Part shown: in pieces, positions 25,601 through 35,542 of the stretch
How positions within the stretch are numbered: position 1 is the stretch's first letter
Layout: each line of letters begins with the position of its first letter
NCBI GenBank assembly: GCA_005406025.1
Contig: BGZK01001199.1
Coordinates: 62,001-126,000, forward strand
Direction: 5' to 3'
Length of the DNA stretch: 64,000 nt
From: Eumeta japonica
Lineage: Eukaryota; Arthropoda; Insecta; Lepidoptera; Psychidae
Position numbers and translations under genes: made by a program
The notes under the pieces: model-generated
Databases searched by the model: none
The model's input: only the letters and a program-made list of their open reading frames with translations
Told to the model about the DNA's origin: nothing

Positions 25601-28600
25601 CTTTGGTGTCCATAAATAGTTGTTGCTGTCATAGGTATTTTGAATTGAAATTATATTCATTAGATTTTCTGTATTAGCAACAAATTGCTCAATCACATTT
25701 CAGGTGACAAGGCCGTCTATGCCGCTTTCCGACTCGGAGGACTCCGAGGGGCTGGACGTGTTGGGAGTCGTCGGTGAGTTATATTGTCTATGGATGTACT
25801 TAGATTAATCTGAGTTTTATTTTCCAACGATTGATTGCATTAAGTGCAAGTATTGGAATTATGTATAAGTTTGAATTGCGGTTTGTCTTCGGTCAATATA
25901 AATAGAAAACAGAAAGAGGCAACTGGTTTGCTCTCACCTCGCTGTTGACCACAGGTTTTTAGCACGTTGTTGACGTTTCTCAGACACCTTAAAAGCTTAG
26001 GACCTTAAATAAAAGTTTGATTCTTATTTAATTAATTAAAAAAAAATAATTCTAAAAGCCTTCTCCACCGTCTCCTTTTCTAAACTGACATTTGACAAAA
26101 ATCACTTTTAAAATGACATCTGAGTTCCGCATACTCCCTTCAACGGTTGTTCGGACTAAAACCCTTTGAAGGGAAGACCTGGTACGCAAATGTTATTTTA
26201 AAAGTGACTTTTTGTCAAATGTCAGTTCAAAAAAGGTGATGGTCGCTCTAAAAAAAAACCACTTTTTAAAATAACACACATATATACAGTCCACGATCAA
26301 GCGTGGACGATATGGCATGTAGGTATAATTTTTTTTGAAAAAAAAAAGGCGCGAAAATAGCAACAATAGTGATGAACTATTACGATTTTTATAAATGCCT
26401 ATTGACACACCTATGACGACTCAAACATTTTTAAGGTAACCAGAAATATGCTTCAGTCACGAGTCGGGGGAGGGAATCGCACGCACCTCCCGCTTCCGTA
26501 TCGGCGCATGAGTACAAACAAACGTAACAAGTGTAACAATACGGGACATTACTTTCCTGAATTCGATGCGCACTTGACCATTTCTTTTTCGCGACAATTA
26601 AAGGTCTGCCGAGGGAGGTGGCCCGCCTGCGCCTGCGCCCCACCCGCTCCAGTTCCATCCTGCACTCGGTGGAGGACCTATCCACGGACAGCACCTGCGT
26701 TTACAAATCTAGAGGCAGAAACATAAGCAGGTGCGTTGAGGATTTTATACGCTGAGAGCTGCGCAAGATCGTTACGTGATTCTGATCAAAACGTGGCTTC
26801 GATTTCTATTTGGCTCTAAACTACTGAACTGTGAAAACAGGCAGACAAAAATACACAAAAATTCTAAAAGCCATTGTTTTGGATTTAAACTCCTCTGAAA
26901 CACATTTAGTTTTTCAAAAATATGTCTAATGTACACACATAGCCCCGTTACAATTTTATAATGGTATATAACACCGGTCAACAAAAAAAAAAAATTTTTT
27001 TTTTTTGGTATCTGTTCTAATGCTTAAATTCTGATTCTAGACATTGAAATACACTTGAATTTTTTTTTAGTTCCTAAAGTTAGCTTTTGTCTGATTTACA
27101 TTTACAAGTATATTTTAATTTATTTTATAAACTAAAGATGGCAGGCACTTTGATTAACCCGAAAGTAAACTGTATTATTATTTATAAGAGGCACAGCAGT
27201 GAGTGTTAACTTGTCTATTACAGCTGTAACAACTATATTTGCGCATTAACTAGTTAAAAAGGGTCATTAAGACAGTGTAAACGTGATGTTGATTTCTGTT
27301 TTATTTGCGGTGAATTTATCAAACGACATATGCTACATTCTCATCTGGACGAATTTAAAGGTAACACGGGTTACCTTTAAATTCATTAAAAATTAATTAA
27401 ATTAATTAGCTTTAAATACCTTTAAATTACCTTTAAATACCTTCGTATTCCGAGGATCAAGGAGAATGTTTTCACCAAGATGTGATGGACTTCGGACGGC
27501 GATATCGTGGGCAGTGTAACGAGAATATGATGGGTGATCACATTCGGGGTTTAGTACGAGAGAGCTCATACCGACACAAAAGAAATACAAAAAATATTCA
27601 TTGTTGGACATTAATTTCTTGTTATTTTACATCTATATGTTATTGTATCATAAGTATTTGATAATAAAAGCCTCTTATAAACAGCGAAAACTTTTCTAAT
27701 TATAATTTAAAGTAAAATAAAAAAATATATTAAATAAAAACCAGTAATTTTTGTCCAAGAATAGAAAAATTGCTCTAGATTCTACAAATGCAAACTTTGA
27801 TAAAAAAAAAATTCCCTTGTTTTTGGCGTAGAGAAAACTAAAATTTAACATGTAGAAATCAGATCCAAAAATAGTGTTGACCGGTGTTATAAATATAGAC
27901 ACACAAAACAGTATATCATAAGGTGATTATGATAAGTAATATTTATATATCATTCTGTATCTTAAATAAGATCTTAGCTATCTACTAAAAACATAGATGA
28001 TACTCGGGGTATTGTCTATGCGTCGCGGTTAGCATATGCGTGTTACAGTTTCGGTCGCCTCATAGACATTAGCTTCGGCGACTATCGTCGACATAGAGTC
28101 GAATGTTACATTTTTTTTTCTACGTCTTAAACATTAGTACCGGATTGTAGTTACACTCTTGATGATCTTCTTACTGATCCTGGTACCGATCAAGTTCTCA
28201 TTTGTGATGTCTTTTCCAAGTACGGTCTCGCTATAACCTAGTGCTTACTAATTTTACTGAACCCAACCCAACTGAAAGGTAATGGATGGTCAGAGAGTTG
28301 CCTTTGTACCGGAAGGTGTACCGCGTTCAAATCCTGGTCAAATCAGGGCAAATCGACCAAAGAGGTTATTTTTAATTTTAGTCATATAAAGCCGTTTGCG
28401 CATACTCTCACAGCAGAGCGTGTCGACCGTCAAACAACCGTTATCACAACATTTACACTGTTGAAGGTCCCGATGGACCCAGATCCAGAGGTATTAATAC
28501 AACTGAAGGTCCGAGACCCTCCATCTGAAATAAGAAGATCTGAAGATGGTACAAACACTTGACAACAAAAATCACTATGCTCGATGAGAAGTCTTTTGAC

Positions 28601-31600
28601 AATACGTATGGTATATGAAATCCTTAATACAGGAAACCAATATAATATAACCATTCTATTTATTTCTACCCCAACGTGTTATTATTCACAGAAGTTAGTG
28701 TACAGAAACGCCATCAGAAGTTAATACTTCTTAATTTCCCAGGTCCTTGTATATCAAACCGCCGCTGGCGAGTCACGCGCTGCAGGGCAGGCTCATCACC
28801 GGTGTCGTGGTCAGCGGCAGCAAGCAAACCGGCGACGGTGCCAAGGACGTCGAAACGGCGCAGGTGAAAGGCAAGACCGTCGTCGAACGCATATCGAAGT
28901 GAGTTGTCTGTGGTGCATCAGATTTTGAATTTGAATCTACCCCACCGACTGAGGGGCACCCTCTCAGAATCTTTTATTTACTTCAAATTGAGGGCTTAGA
29001 ACTTTAGTCCTTCGTATTCTCTTAGTAGTGGTTGGGGGCCGCTAACAACCGTTCTCCGAGATATGGAACGTGTGGTGTATTTTAACTTTAAAAAGTCATC
29101 GGTCAATTTGCTCATGGTCTGGATCGAATCCAGAACCTCCCGATTGGAAGGCGACTCCCAAACCACTGGGTCATCGCCGCTCTGTTAGCTTTGTGATGGA
29201 ACTCAAGTACCCACTATCATTCGAATAAAAAATGTATATCTATTTGTTTACGCCATTTCTATCCCAAAATCTTCCCGGACGCGAGAAAGCGGGCGAACGC
29301 CCGGGAGTGGAGTCATAACGCAAACGGGTTAAAGATCGCACGACAACGGAACGCGTGCGCGAATGTTAACAGTTAACAAGATGCGGGCCGGTGCGGATTA
29401 AACCCTATAATCATTAACTATTATAAGCGAAAGTGAAGTGAGTGACTTATGGCGCCACTAGACGATTTCAGCCACGCACCCTGGATGTCATGAGGAAGGA
29501 GGAGGGTGGTGCAAAGTTTGTCCCTTTTACAAACGATTTTCCTTTCGATTCGGGTATCCGAACACCCTTTCAAAGATTATGTGCTTCTTGTTGTTCTCGC
29601 GTCTTTTGGGGAAGTTGCGCATACGCAGCTTTCTACGGTGCTTGTACTGTTTTCAGGCGCAATGGATTTAATAGACATATTCATTACTTACTCAACTGCT
29701 ATGTTATATTATCTTATCCTTCTTCACGACTGTAATTCAAACGCGTATGAAAAGTATATATTCATCTGGACGGTGTTCATTAAGTGGACAAAATAACAGT
29801 AAATGAGAATTGAAATAATGGTTCTTGTAGTTGTTAGACAATACCGAGAAAAAATATTGCATGCCTTAAGCGCGAGCGTAGGTATGCTTCTACTGTCGCC
29901 TGAAAATCCCGTGTAATCACGATAACTAAAAAACTATTTAACTTTTAAACTTAATTTATTTTCAATCTCACCACTAATCGATTGGGAATAACTGTATAGA
30001 AAATCATAGTTTGATATGGTACCGATTAGCTGTAATTCAATTTTTTTACTGGCAGTTGTTCATGTTTTGATCCGCCATTTCACTCAAATATCTGAAATAG
30101 AGGTTGAAATGAATGTTTTACATTATTACCTCCATCTTTTGGCAATTACAAAAGTAAATATTGAGCGTGAAGTTGTTTCTGTTTTTGCGATTGCCAACAG
30201 ATGGCAGTGGTAAAATAAAAAATCCTCGTTAAAAGAAAATCATGAGTTAAACTATACATATAATTTTGCATTATGATGTCTAATAATTATGAAAAAATTA
30301 CCTGTCCTTTTTTCAATTTACTATAAAACTATTTGAAAATCAATAATAAAAAAGATTTTTGGTGAAAAGCTCATGTTATCATAAACCTCTAATGTAAATG
30401 ACATACATAAGGCACGAGCGCTTAAGGCATGCACATTTGGTTTTGCCAAATTTTGTCGATTGCATATAGCAATCCAAAATTATTTCCTTATGGGTGTAGG
30501 AGCTAACTTTCTCTTAAATAAACTGACGTTAAATTTGGGGATTCTAATAAATAATTACGATATTTAATACATGTTTTTAAAAAGTCTTACATTTTATCGT
30601 TAGATTTATGATAATTTGAGATTGGCTATAAAACTATTAAAAATTTGCTTAAGTAACATTGAAATGCTCCTTTATTTTGCTTGCTATCTAATTTTAACGT
30701 CTGATAACTGACTATCATAAATGAAAGCATAGAGTAAAAAAAAAATTCTACCTTTCTGTTGAACAAAATAAATTACGCGCAAGACAGTCTAACCACAGTG
30801 TAGTTTTTAATAGATAGAATACAATAAGTTTTCAGTACCTAAAATTTTTAACTTAATCTCTTCAATACATTTTTTTGATATTCCATATCATTCAACCTGC
30901 CTGACTGCTATGTTCATACGAGGAGTGACAAATAATAGCATATCCAACTGTTCAAAAGTATAACACGGTTTTTTCCAGATACCTGGACGTGTCCTTGCTG
31001 AAGTCCTGGCGTTTCGGTTTGCTGTGCGCGTCGGTGGCGCTCATGTCCTGCGGCTCGCCCTACGCCCTGTACTATCTGCCGGCGTACACCGTCGCCAAGG
31101 GACACACCAAGGCCGCCGCCGGTAAATTATAGTATCCATTCGTGCTAATGAGACTTGTAATTGATATTCTATAAGCGTACCATAAACAATACAAATCTTA
31201 AAAGTAGCTAATACCGTGATCATACATTTTCAGTTTCTCTACGATAATGGTAATGGGAAGTTAGTCTGTCTATGCTCTCAGGAGACGAAATGTGGGAATA
31301 GAATAATTTGCATATAGATGCCGTTGGAAGAGTGAAACCTTAAACTGACCATAACTCTAATATTTACTAGTTGGATATGGATCCCTGGGAGAAATACGAT
31401 ATAAAATCCTTGTTCAGTCTGAACAGGTGAAGCCGAGGATAGTGTTATATTGCATAGTAACTGTTACCAGCCCGCTTCGTTGGGATTCAATTATAATTTA
31501 GCAGTATATATGCCCGAGGTTTGGTTCAAACACACAAACAAACACAATTTGTGCAATCACGTGTCCTTACCGTACACCAATTTTCATTAAAATCGGTCAA

Positions 31601-34600
31601 ATGGCTCATAAGTTATAAAAGAACATACAAATAGAAAAACAAAAATAGAAAAGAATGGTAGAATTGGGGACAGTAAGTCATTAAAAAAGTAGTTAACACA
31701 AGACTTTACAAAAAAAAAAGTGGCACTCCGGAAGTGCCGACAGAAGTGAAAACTTGAACATTTACGTGTGTAATTTTTGAATCGTCAGGAATTATTTTAT
31801 TGTGCAGGAAATATACAGAGGTGTCGGTTACGGTAACGGTAACAGTGCCGCGAGTTCAATGGTTTTTTCCATCTCAAAAAATATCAACATTCATGTGTAT
31901 CTATGTACGTACATACACAATATATGTACATACTTATATACAAAGGTGTCGGTTACGGTAACGGTAACAGTGTCGCGAGATCAATGATTTTTCCCCCATC
32001 TCAAAAATGCCCAACGCGAAGTTTTCACTTCAAAAATGTAGGTACAGACAGGACCTACAATGTATAGAATAGCACAGATAATGTAATTACAGTATATTCA
32101 ATTTTTAATGTACATATTGCAATAATTGCAGGCCGCCTGGTGGCCGTCAGCGCTGTGCTGGACCTTTGCGGCCGGCTGGGGCTGGGCTGGCTTTGCGACT
32201 TGCACCTGTTCTGCAGGAGGAAAGCTTACATACTCAGGTACGGATGACTTCTTGATCATAACTAGACTGGCTTTTCATCAACAGCCATGGGTGTTGAAAG
32301 CAGTTTTATTCCGTATTAATGTAATTTTGTATCTGACCAGTGTAAGAATGTTTTATAAGTAACGAGCAATGGAAGGCTCAAAAAAACCCTACGGTTCTGT
32401 AACAACATCTCTACTAACCTGCTCAGTCTCTAGTCTGCCGCTTGTCGACTTCGTGTCTATTACCTTAACCTTTCATCAGCCTTAGAATTGTCTATGGCGT
32501 GTCCACAATCCCAGTAAGGCGTGAATTATTAATCTGACAAAACAACACATCTGGCACTGCGTCTACCAGACCGTATAAGTTGATAGATGCTCATATACTA
32601 TTCTTTTTGTTGTTCCAGCATCCTGGTGGCGGGCCTGGCCGTGCTGGCCTTACCCAGTCTCCACTCTTGGTGGTCTTTGGCTGTGGCTTCCGGTAAATAA
32701 AATGCTGTTCATATTGTCGCAATTGAATAAGCAAAAGTTCTCGTGTTGGCTAGCAACTGGCTATCCATAATGGGGTTCTGGCAGCATGTTGTAGAGTGTC
32801 TTCGAAGAACAGATATATTATACGAATAATGACGTCACAGAAAAATGTGGTTTGAGAGATACAGTGACTAGAGAAAGAAAAAGTATTCCCAGAGGTTTGT
32901 TCTCCTGGAAAGGAAGAAAAAAAGTTAAGAAGACGCCAAAGAAAATAAGATAGTTGTAGTAATATTTGTATGAACGTTCTGAAAGTGGTAGAAATATTAT
33001 TATTTATATTGAAATGGGAACCTCATCAAAATAATTTGCTATCTGTTTGTCTTTTTCAATGGACTTTTTCCGAAATTATTTGACATAAAAAGGCGATAAA
33101 CGGTAAAATATTGTGAATGGGAGCTCGTCTTATGAAAGTAATTTCATTGATTTTGAAACATATATTCATTTAATCATTTCTTTTAATATCTAAATGTGCA
33201 GTTATAACTATCTTAACACAAAAACGCTGTCGACCACTTGGAGCATGATCCTTCATCAGCGTCTGGGCCGATTACACGAACTGAAGTGGGGTTATCTTGA
33301 ACCTTTCAGATATTCCCCACACTATACGCATTTCCGTGGTTTTCATTAGTAGATCGGTCCGCTGCAGGTTGCTACGGGCTGTGCCTGGGCTGCTGGTTTT
33401 TGCTGGTGCCTGTGCTGCTGGCGGACGCCTTCGGCACGGCGCGCATCGCCTCCTCCTACGGCCTTGTCAGGATGTTCCAGAGTCTTGCTGCCATCTCTGT
33501 GCCGCCCACCGCCGGTAGTGACGAGACCAGCGCGGTTGCGCAGGCGCCTTGGAAATTATCCTTATGAAATAGATGTCTGCAGGCCGAGACAAGCGGCATT
33601 ACGTTTCTATTTGTACAAACGCGAACGCTTTAACGTGTACCGTATTTGCCTCCCAAAATTTTGATTTTCGTCTTTCTTAATTACGTGACATTTCATAATA
33701 TAAATTTGTATAAAATTTATAATGTAAAAATCTTAAATTTAGAGAATCGAAATTTATTTTTGGTAGACAAATATCAAACACGTTCAAGCGTTGACGTATT
33801 TATAAATAGAAACAATTGTTCGTTTGTCTCGGTCTGTCGTTCGGTATTGGACACTATTTCAGGAGTAATGTAGTGAAGTTCGAAAGTTTTCAAAATCGTA
33901 ACATAATGTGACTCCTCTGAGATCGCGATTGTTAATAATAATAATAATAATAATAATATATTCGGACATATATACACAGCACCATCTGGTCCCAAACTAA
34001 GCAACGAGGCTTGTACTATGGATACCAGGCAGTTGATATACTACATACATACTATTTTTTTGTAAATATACACGTATAATACATAGAAACACCCAGACTC
34101 CAGACAAACATTAATTTATAATCAAATAAATAAATGTTTGTCTTGTGTGGGAATCGAACCCATTACCTCAGCGCAACAGGTAGGGTCATTAACACTGCGC
34201 CAATAAGGCAGTCGAGTTAATGGGCGGCGGTGACCACCTACTTACTCTTAGGTTGCTTGCAAGCTCGTTTTCCCTTCGAAAAACACCGTAAAAATACCGC
34301 TAAAAATGTTTTGAATAACTATAACTGTGTTTTAGGTGTAATTCCTTTCGCGATATTTTACAAGTACGTAATTAAACTGTTCAATGTGGAGCGATGAATA
34401 TTAGAGAGTAAAGAGTTGGGTGAAAAGCAGCCAAGACATCTATTTTTTTTTTATTTTTAATGTTACATATTTTTATTTTTAATTTTTCGAAACGAGCGCA
34501 TTTATTTCTTCAGTTTAAGATTTTTAGAAAAATCACCTTTAATTACGACACGAATTTTCCGAACACTTAATAAGCATCTTTAAAATAATAATAATAATAA

Positions 34601-34980
34601 AAACCTTTGATTTATGTTAAATTACGAATTTTACTGTAGGTAACACATCCATTTCTAACGCCATCAAATTATTTATAAATACTAGGTATAATCTTACTCA
34701 GGTATCGATGGGGAGATTTGGTGCAATCTCATATGTTCCTAAAAAGGGCTGAGATGGTCAGAAATTGTCCTTACTTAAACAACGAGCAGGCCCTAACGTA
34801 TATGCCCCGTCGACCGTGCAAGTGTAACCCTCAAATGTTGCAGGCTTGGTGCGCGACGTCACCGGCGGCTACTCCTGGTGCTTCTACGGCATGGGCTCCT
34901 GCATGGTCCTCGGCTCCATACCGGTCATAGTGTTCCACGTGTGCAGCAAAAGCGAGGACTCGGAGTCCACCGACGATTGA
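11959..34980 (+). CDS. Monocarboxylate transporter (SLC16/MCT family), 17 coding exons
   Basis: Predicted proton-linked carrier of the major facilitator superfamily that moves small monocarboxylates across a membrane. Exons: 11947-12039 (ATG 11959), 14550-14660, 16193-16347, 17614-17804, 19794-19937, 21298-21364, 21886-22001, 23419-23559, 25179-25327, 25704-25773, 26604-26730, 28743-28898, 30979-31121, 32132-32237, 32619-32692, 33368-33514, 34844-34980 (stop TGA). All introns are GT-AG and the phases join without a stop, giving 704 residues. Seen: the family signature DGGYGWVVV opens helix 1 at residue 121. Lys144 lies 24 residues into that block, as Lys38 does in vertebrate MCT1. The D-x3-R pair Asp561/Arg565 in helix 8 matches the MCT substrate/proton pair. 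Residues 1-120 and the central loop (about 305-502) are Ser/Glu-rich and presumably cytoplasmic. The substrate and the Drosophila orthologue cannot be assigned by eye. Confidence 0.93.
13500..13770 (+). repeat. Two tandem ~125-base units of a dispersed element
   Basis: Units starting near 13513 and 13637 share GCCRAGACRAATMAAAYGAG, the CTTGTTTA block, AGTTCCT and the CTTCCGWCTCC motif. The terminal part (CTCCATCATTAGAGCAGTC, then CATTGCATTGTCATCGG) recurs in diverged form at 18138-18300. The 201-codon open frame over this region is a by-product of the repeat. Confidence 0.55.
16335..16586 (+). repeat. Tandem repeat (~76-85 bp, three and a bit units) spanning the MCT exon 3 donor
   Basis: Unit 1 holds the exon end and donor (CAGGAGGGGTCAGTAGCGA at 16340). 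Unit 2 has CAGGAGGTGTTAGTAGCGA (16416), unit 3 has CACGAGGGGTCAATAGCGA (16498), and a fourth start GCCAGAGACAAC lies at 16574. Each unit continues with an AT-rich part and a TCATTAA or CTGATTCC block. Confidence 0.8.
16700..16795. repeat. CA/GT-rich simple sequence
   Basis: Interrupted CACACA, GTGCGTGCGTG and GTGTGTGT runs lie in MCT intron 3. Confidence 0.8.
17614..23559 (+). CDS. MCT exons 4-8: N-terminal six-helix half
   Basis: Exons 17614-17804, 19794-19937, 21298-21364, 21886-22001 and 23419-23559. Exon 4 carries helix 1 with the DGGYGW signature and starts helix 2 (WIPAALSTLCLALG). Exon 5 covers helix 3 and most of helix 4. Exon 6 has the Gly-rich GIGGGLSTTPG turn and the YFDKHR loop typical of the family before helix 5. 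Exon 7 holds helix 5 (ALANGICVSGTAAGSF) and the start of helix 6. Exon 8 finishes helix 6 and enters the loop at RPPPVSRQRKQSRS. The donor at 23560 (GTGGGT) is preferred over GTCGGT at 23556 because only it keeps phase with the next exon. Confidence 0.9.
18120..18330 (+). repeat. Dispersed element end (CTCCATCATCAGATCAGTCC)
   Basis: GGCTGCCTTCCGGCTCCATC, then GAGCTCCATCATCAGATCAG, then ATTGTAATCAACCCTCA and AAGTATGCAAAGTTT form the 3' end of the element whose tandem part is at 13500-13770. It lies in MCT intron 4. Confidence 0.5.
18905..19070 (+). mobile_element. 166-bp TA-flanked MITE, copy 1 (intact ends)
   Basis: Perfect terminal inverted repeats of about 27 bases, beginning CAGTACAAAGCACGAAACTC, with TA on both sides (18903-18904 and 19071-19072). 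This is the layout of a Tc1/mariner-type non-autonomous element. It lies in MCT intron 4. Copies 2 and 3 are at 54908-55073 and 63550-63713. Confidence 0.85.
19648..19679. repeat. (CA)n microsatellite
   Basis: About 16 CA units followed by a mixed CACG/TGTG tract to 19716; located 115 bases before MCT exon 5. Confidence 0.95.
21405..21665 (+). repeat. Dispersed repeat (CTCACTCACTAGACGAAAC family), copy 2
   Basis: Begins near GCCCATGGACATTCGCAACC and GCGTTGCCGGCCTCTCGGGT, a stretch that I recall as common in lepidopteran genomes. It ends with CCAAGTTGACCACGGCATGG. It fills most of the short intron between MCT exons 6 and 7. Confidence 0.55.
22497..22960 (+). mobile_element. DNA element with ACGTGACAACG ends, copy 1
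   Basis: The left end carries CTGTAAAGTCGGTATACGG and then ACGTGACAACG. The right end carries GACGTTGTCACGTC, its inverse. The interior has an AT-rich half and a GC-rich half with CTCTCTCTCGTTCGGTGA. It lies in MCT intron 7. Confidence 0.55.
24218..24572 (+). mobile_element. DNA element with ACGTGATAACG ends, copy 2
   Basis: The left end is GGTTTGCGGACGATAATTTT followed by ACGTGATAACGTC; the right end is GACGTTATCACGTC. The GC-rich interior (CGCCTCTCTTTCTCGCTCG) parallels copy 1. It lies in MCT intron 8. Confidence 0.55.
25179..28898 (+). CDS. MCT exons 9-12: large central cytoplasmic loop
   Basis: Exons 25179-25327, 25704-25773, 26604-26730 and 28743-28898 encode the hydrophilic linker between helices 6 and 7. 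It contains an acidic cluster (SDSEDSEGLD), an Arg/Ser run (RLRLRPTRSSS) and no hydrophobic stretch long enough to cross a membrane. The family always has a variable loop here, so sequence identity to other MCTs should be low. The phases (0, 1, 2, 2) match at each junction. Confidence 0.88.
26065..26244. mobile_element. Fold-back MITE (~180 bp)
   Basis: Two long arms face each other: the left arm has CTGACATTTGACAAAAATCA then CTTTTAAAATGACAT, and the right arm ends with the complement, TTTTAAAAGTGACTTTTTGT then CAAATGTCAGTTC. The arms extend about 75 bases each with a short loop near 26155. It lies in MCT intron 10. Confidence 0.75.
26967..27891 (+). mobile_element. 925-bp DNA transposon with perfect 17-bp ends
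   Basis: The ends TATAACACCGGTCAACA (26967-26983) and TGTTGACCGGTGTTATA (27875-27891) are exact complements. The interior holds two pieces of one protein-coding gene (27285-27362 and 27452-27660) separated by a short AT-rich hairpin, so the element appears to be a deletion derivative. It lies in MCT intron 11. Confidence 0.8.
27285..27660 (+). pseudogene. Deleted zinc-knuckle / ERFHQD-type gene inside the 925-bp element
   Basis: The first piece reads DVDFCFICGEFIKRHMLHSH and the second EDQGECFHQDVMDFGRRYRG then QCNENMMGDHIRGLVRES, ending at a stop near 27660. From memory, many insect genomes carry long uncharacterised genes that start with an FC-x-I-CGE zinc knuckle and end with a GERFHQDI...MEKRYQGK...ML-x-DY block. 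Both ends of that gene are here and the middle is gone. The frames are broken between the pieces. Confidence 0.55.
28270..28365 (+). repeat. tRNA-derived SINE head
   Basis: GGTCAGAGAGTTGCCTTTG (box A position) and GCGTTCAAATCCTGGTC (box B position) lie 30 bases apart, as in tRNA genes. The cloverleaf is not complete, so this is a SINE and not a functional tRNA. It lies in MCT intron 11. Confidence 0.5.
29096..29190 (-). repeat. tRNA-derived SINE head
   Basis: On the minus strand GGCGATGACCCAGTGGTTTG is followed by GGTTCTGGATTCGATCC, the A and B box order of a Pol III promoter. It lies in MCT intron 12. Confidence 0.5.
30979..34980 (+). CDS. MCT exons 13-17: C-terminal six-helix half and tail
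   Basis: Exons 30979-31121, 32132-32237, 32619-32692, 33368-33514 and 34844-34980. Helix 7 begins near residue 512 (SWRFGLLCASVALM) and is followed by YYLPAYTVAKG. Helix 8 has VLDLCGRLGLGWLCD, containing the conserved Asp561 and Arg565. Exons 15-16 give helices 9-11, and exon 17 gives GLVRDVTGGYSWCFYGMG and helix 12. The tail is short and acidic (SKSEDSESTDD) and ends at TGA 34978-34980. Confidence 0.92.
31818..32006 (+). repeat. Two direct copies of a 65-base motif, 124 bases apart
   Basis: GGTGTCGGTTACGGTAACGG, TAACAGTG and CGCGAG then the CCATCTCAAAAAAT-type end occur at 31818-31882 and again at 31942-32006 with only a few differences. The spacer is AT-rich with TACATAC motifs. It lies in MCT intron 13, 125 bases before exon 14. 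Confidence 0.85.
33930..33958. repeat. (AAT)n microsatellite
   Basis: Nine AAT units next to a SINE-like insertion in MCT intron 16. Confidence 0.9.
33975..34290 (-). repeat. tRNA-derived SINE with conserved tail
   Basis: On the minus strand, a tRNA-like head (TGGCGCAGTGTTAATGACC then GGGTTCGATTCCCACACA, 34205-34140) is followed by AACACCCAGA-type and GCTTAGTTTGGGACCAGATG motifs. The last motif recurs as GCTTAGTTTGGGCCCAGATG at 51237-51256. The adjoining GGGCGGCGGTGACCACCTAC (34223) recurs at 60570. It lies in MCT intron 16. Confidence 0.6.
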
Positions 34981-35463
34981 AATGGCATATCATTATATGT
35001 ATAGTCACCGGTACGGATCACGGCGTCCAGCAAATATACATGTGTACATGAAATTAAAAAAACTTGGGGTATCGCGGTTGCTTGACGGAGCGGCTTTTTT
35101 TTTTAGCTGTTCAAGCGAATGATATTTAAAAAAAGCAATGAATTCGCTCTGGTCTACCGTTACGCACACAACGACGACGCATAACATACGAACAAAAGTC
35201 ATTTTCGAATAATTTCCTCTTTTTGGGAAATATATGTTGTGAAATATATATTGTGAACCGTTGTTTAGTTTTCCTTACAAATTACACTGTTATTTTCATT
35301 CGGCTTGGTGATACCCACGTTTGTTACAGGATTGTATTACATATGTATAATATACAAAATGGCCGGTATTGGATGACATATTGGAAAAGTTTTAAATGCA
35401 TAAGGCGAAAAACGAAAAAATAAATGTTTAAAAAGTATGTATGTTGGTTAAGTTAATTACTTT

Positions 35464-35466
<3 letters not shown>

Positions 35467-35539
<73 letters not shown>
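35467..35539. repeat. (AT)n microsatellite
   Basis: An uninterrupted AT run of about 36 units in the presumed MCT 3' UTR. Confidence 0.95.

Positions 35540-35542
<3 letters not shown>

Noticed and set aside
29442..29796. Two overlapping open frames of about 97 codons in MCT intron 12
   Set aside because: Two frames are open together, neither has a family motif, and no in-phase splice sites connect to the transporter.
34139..34205. tRNA-like sequence on the minus strand with GGGTTCGATTCCC
   Set aside because: The anticodon arm and acceptor pairing do not form; it is the head of a SINE, as with the other five similar sites.
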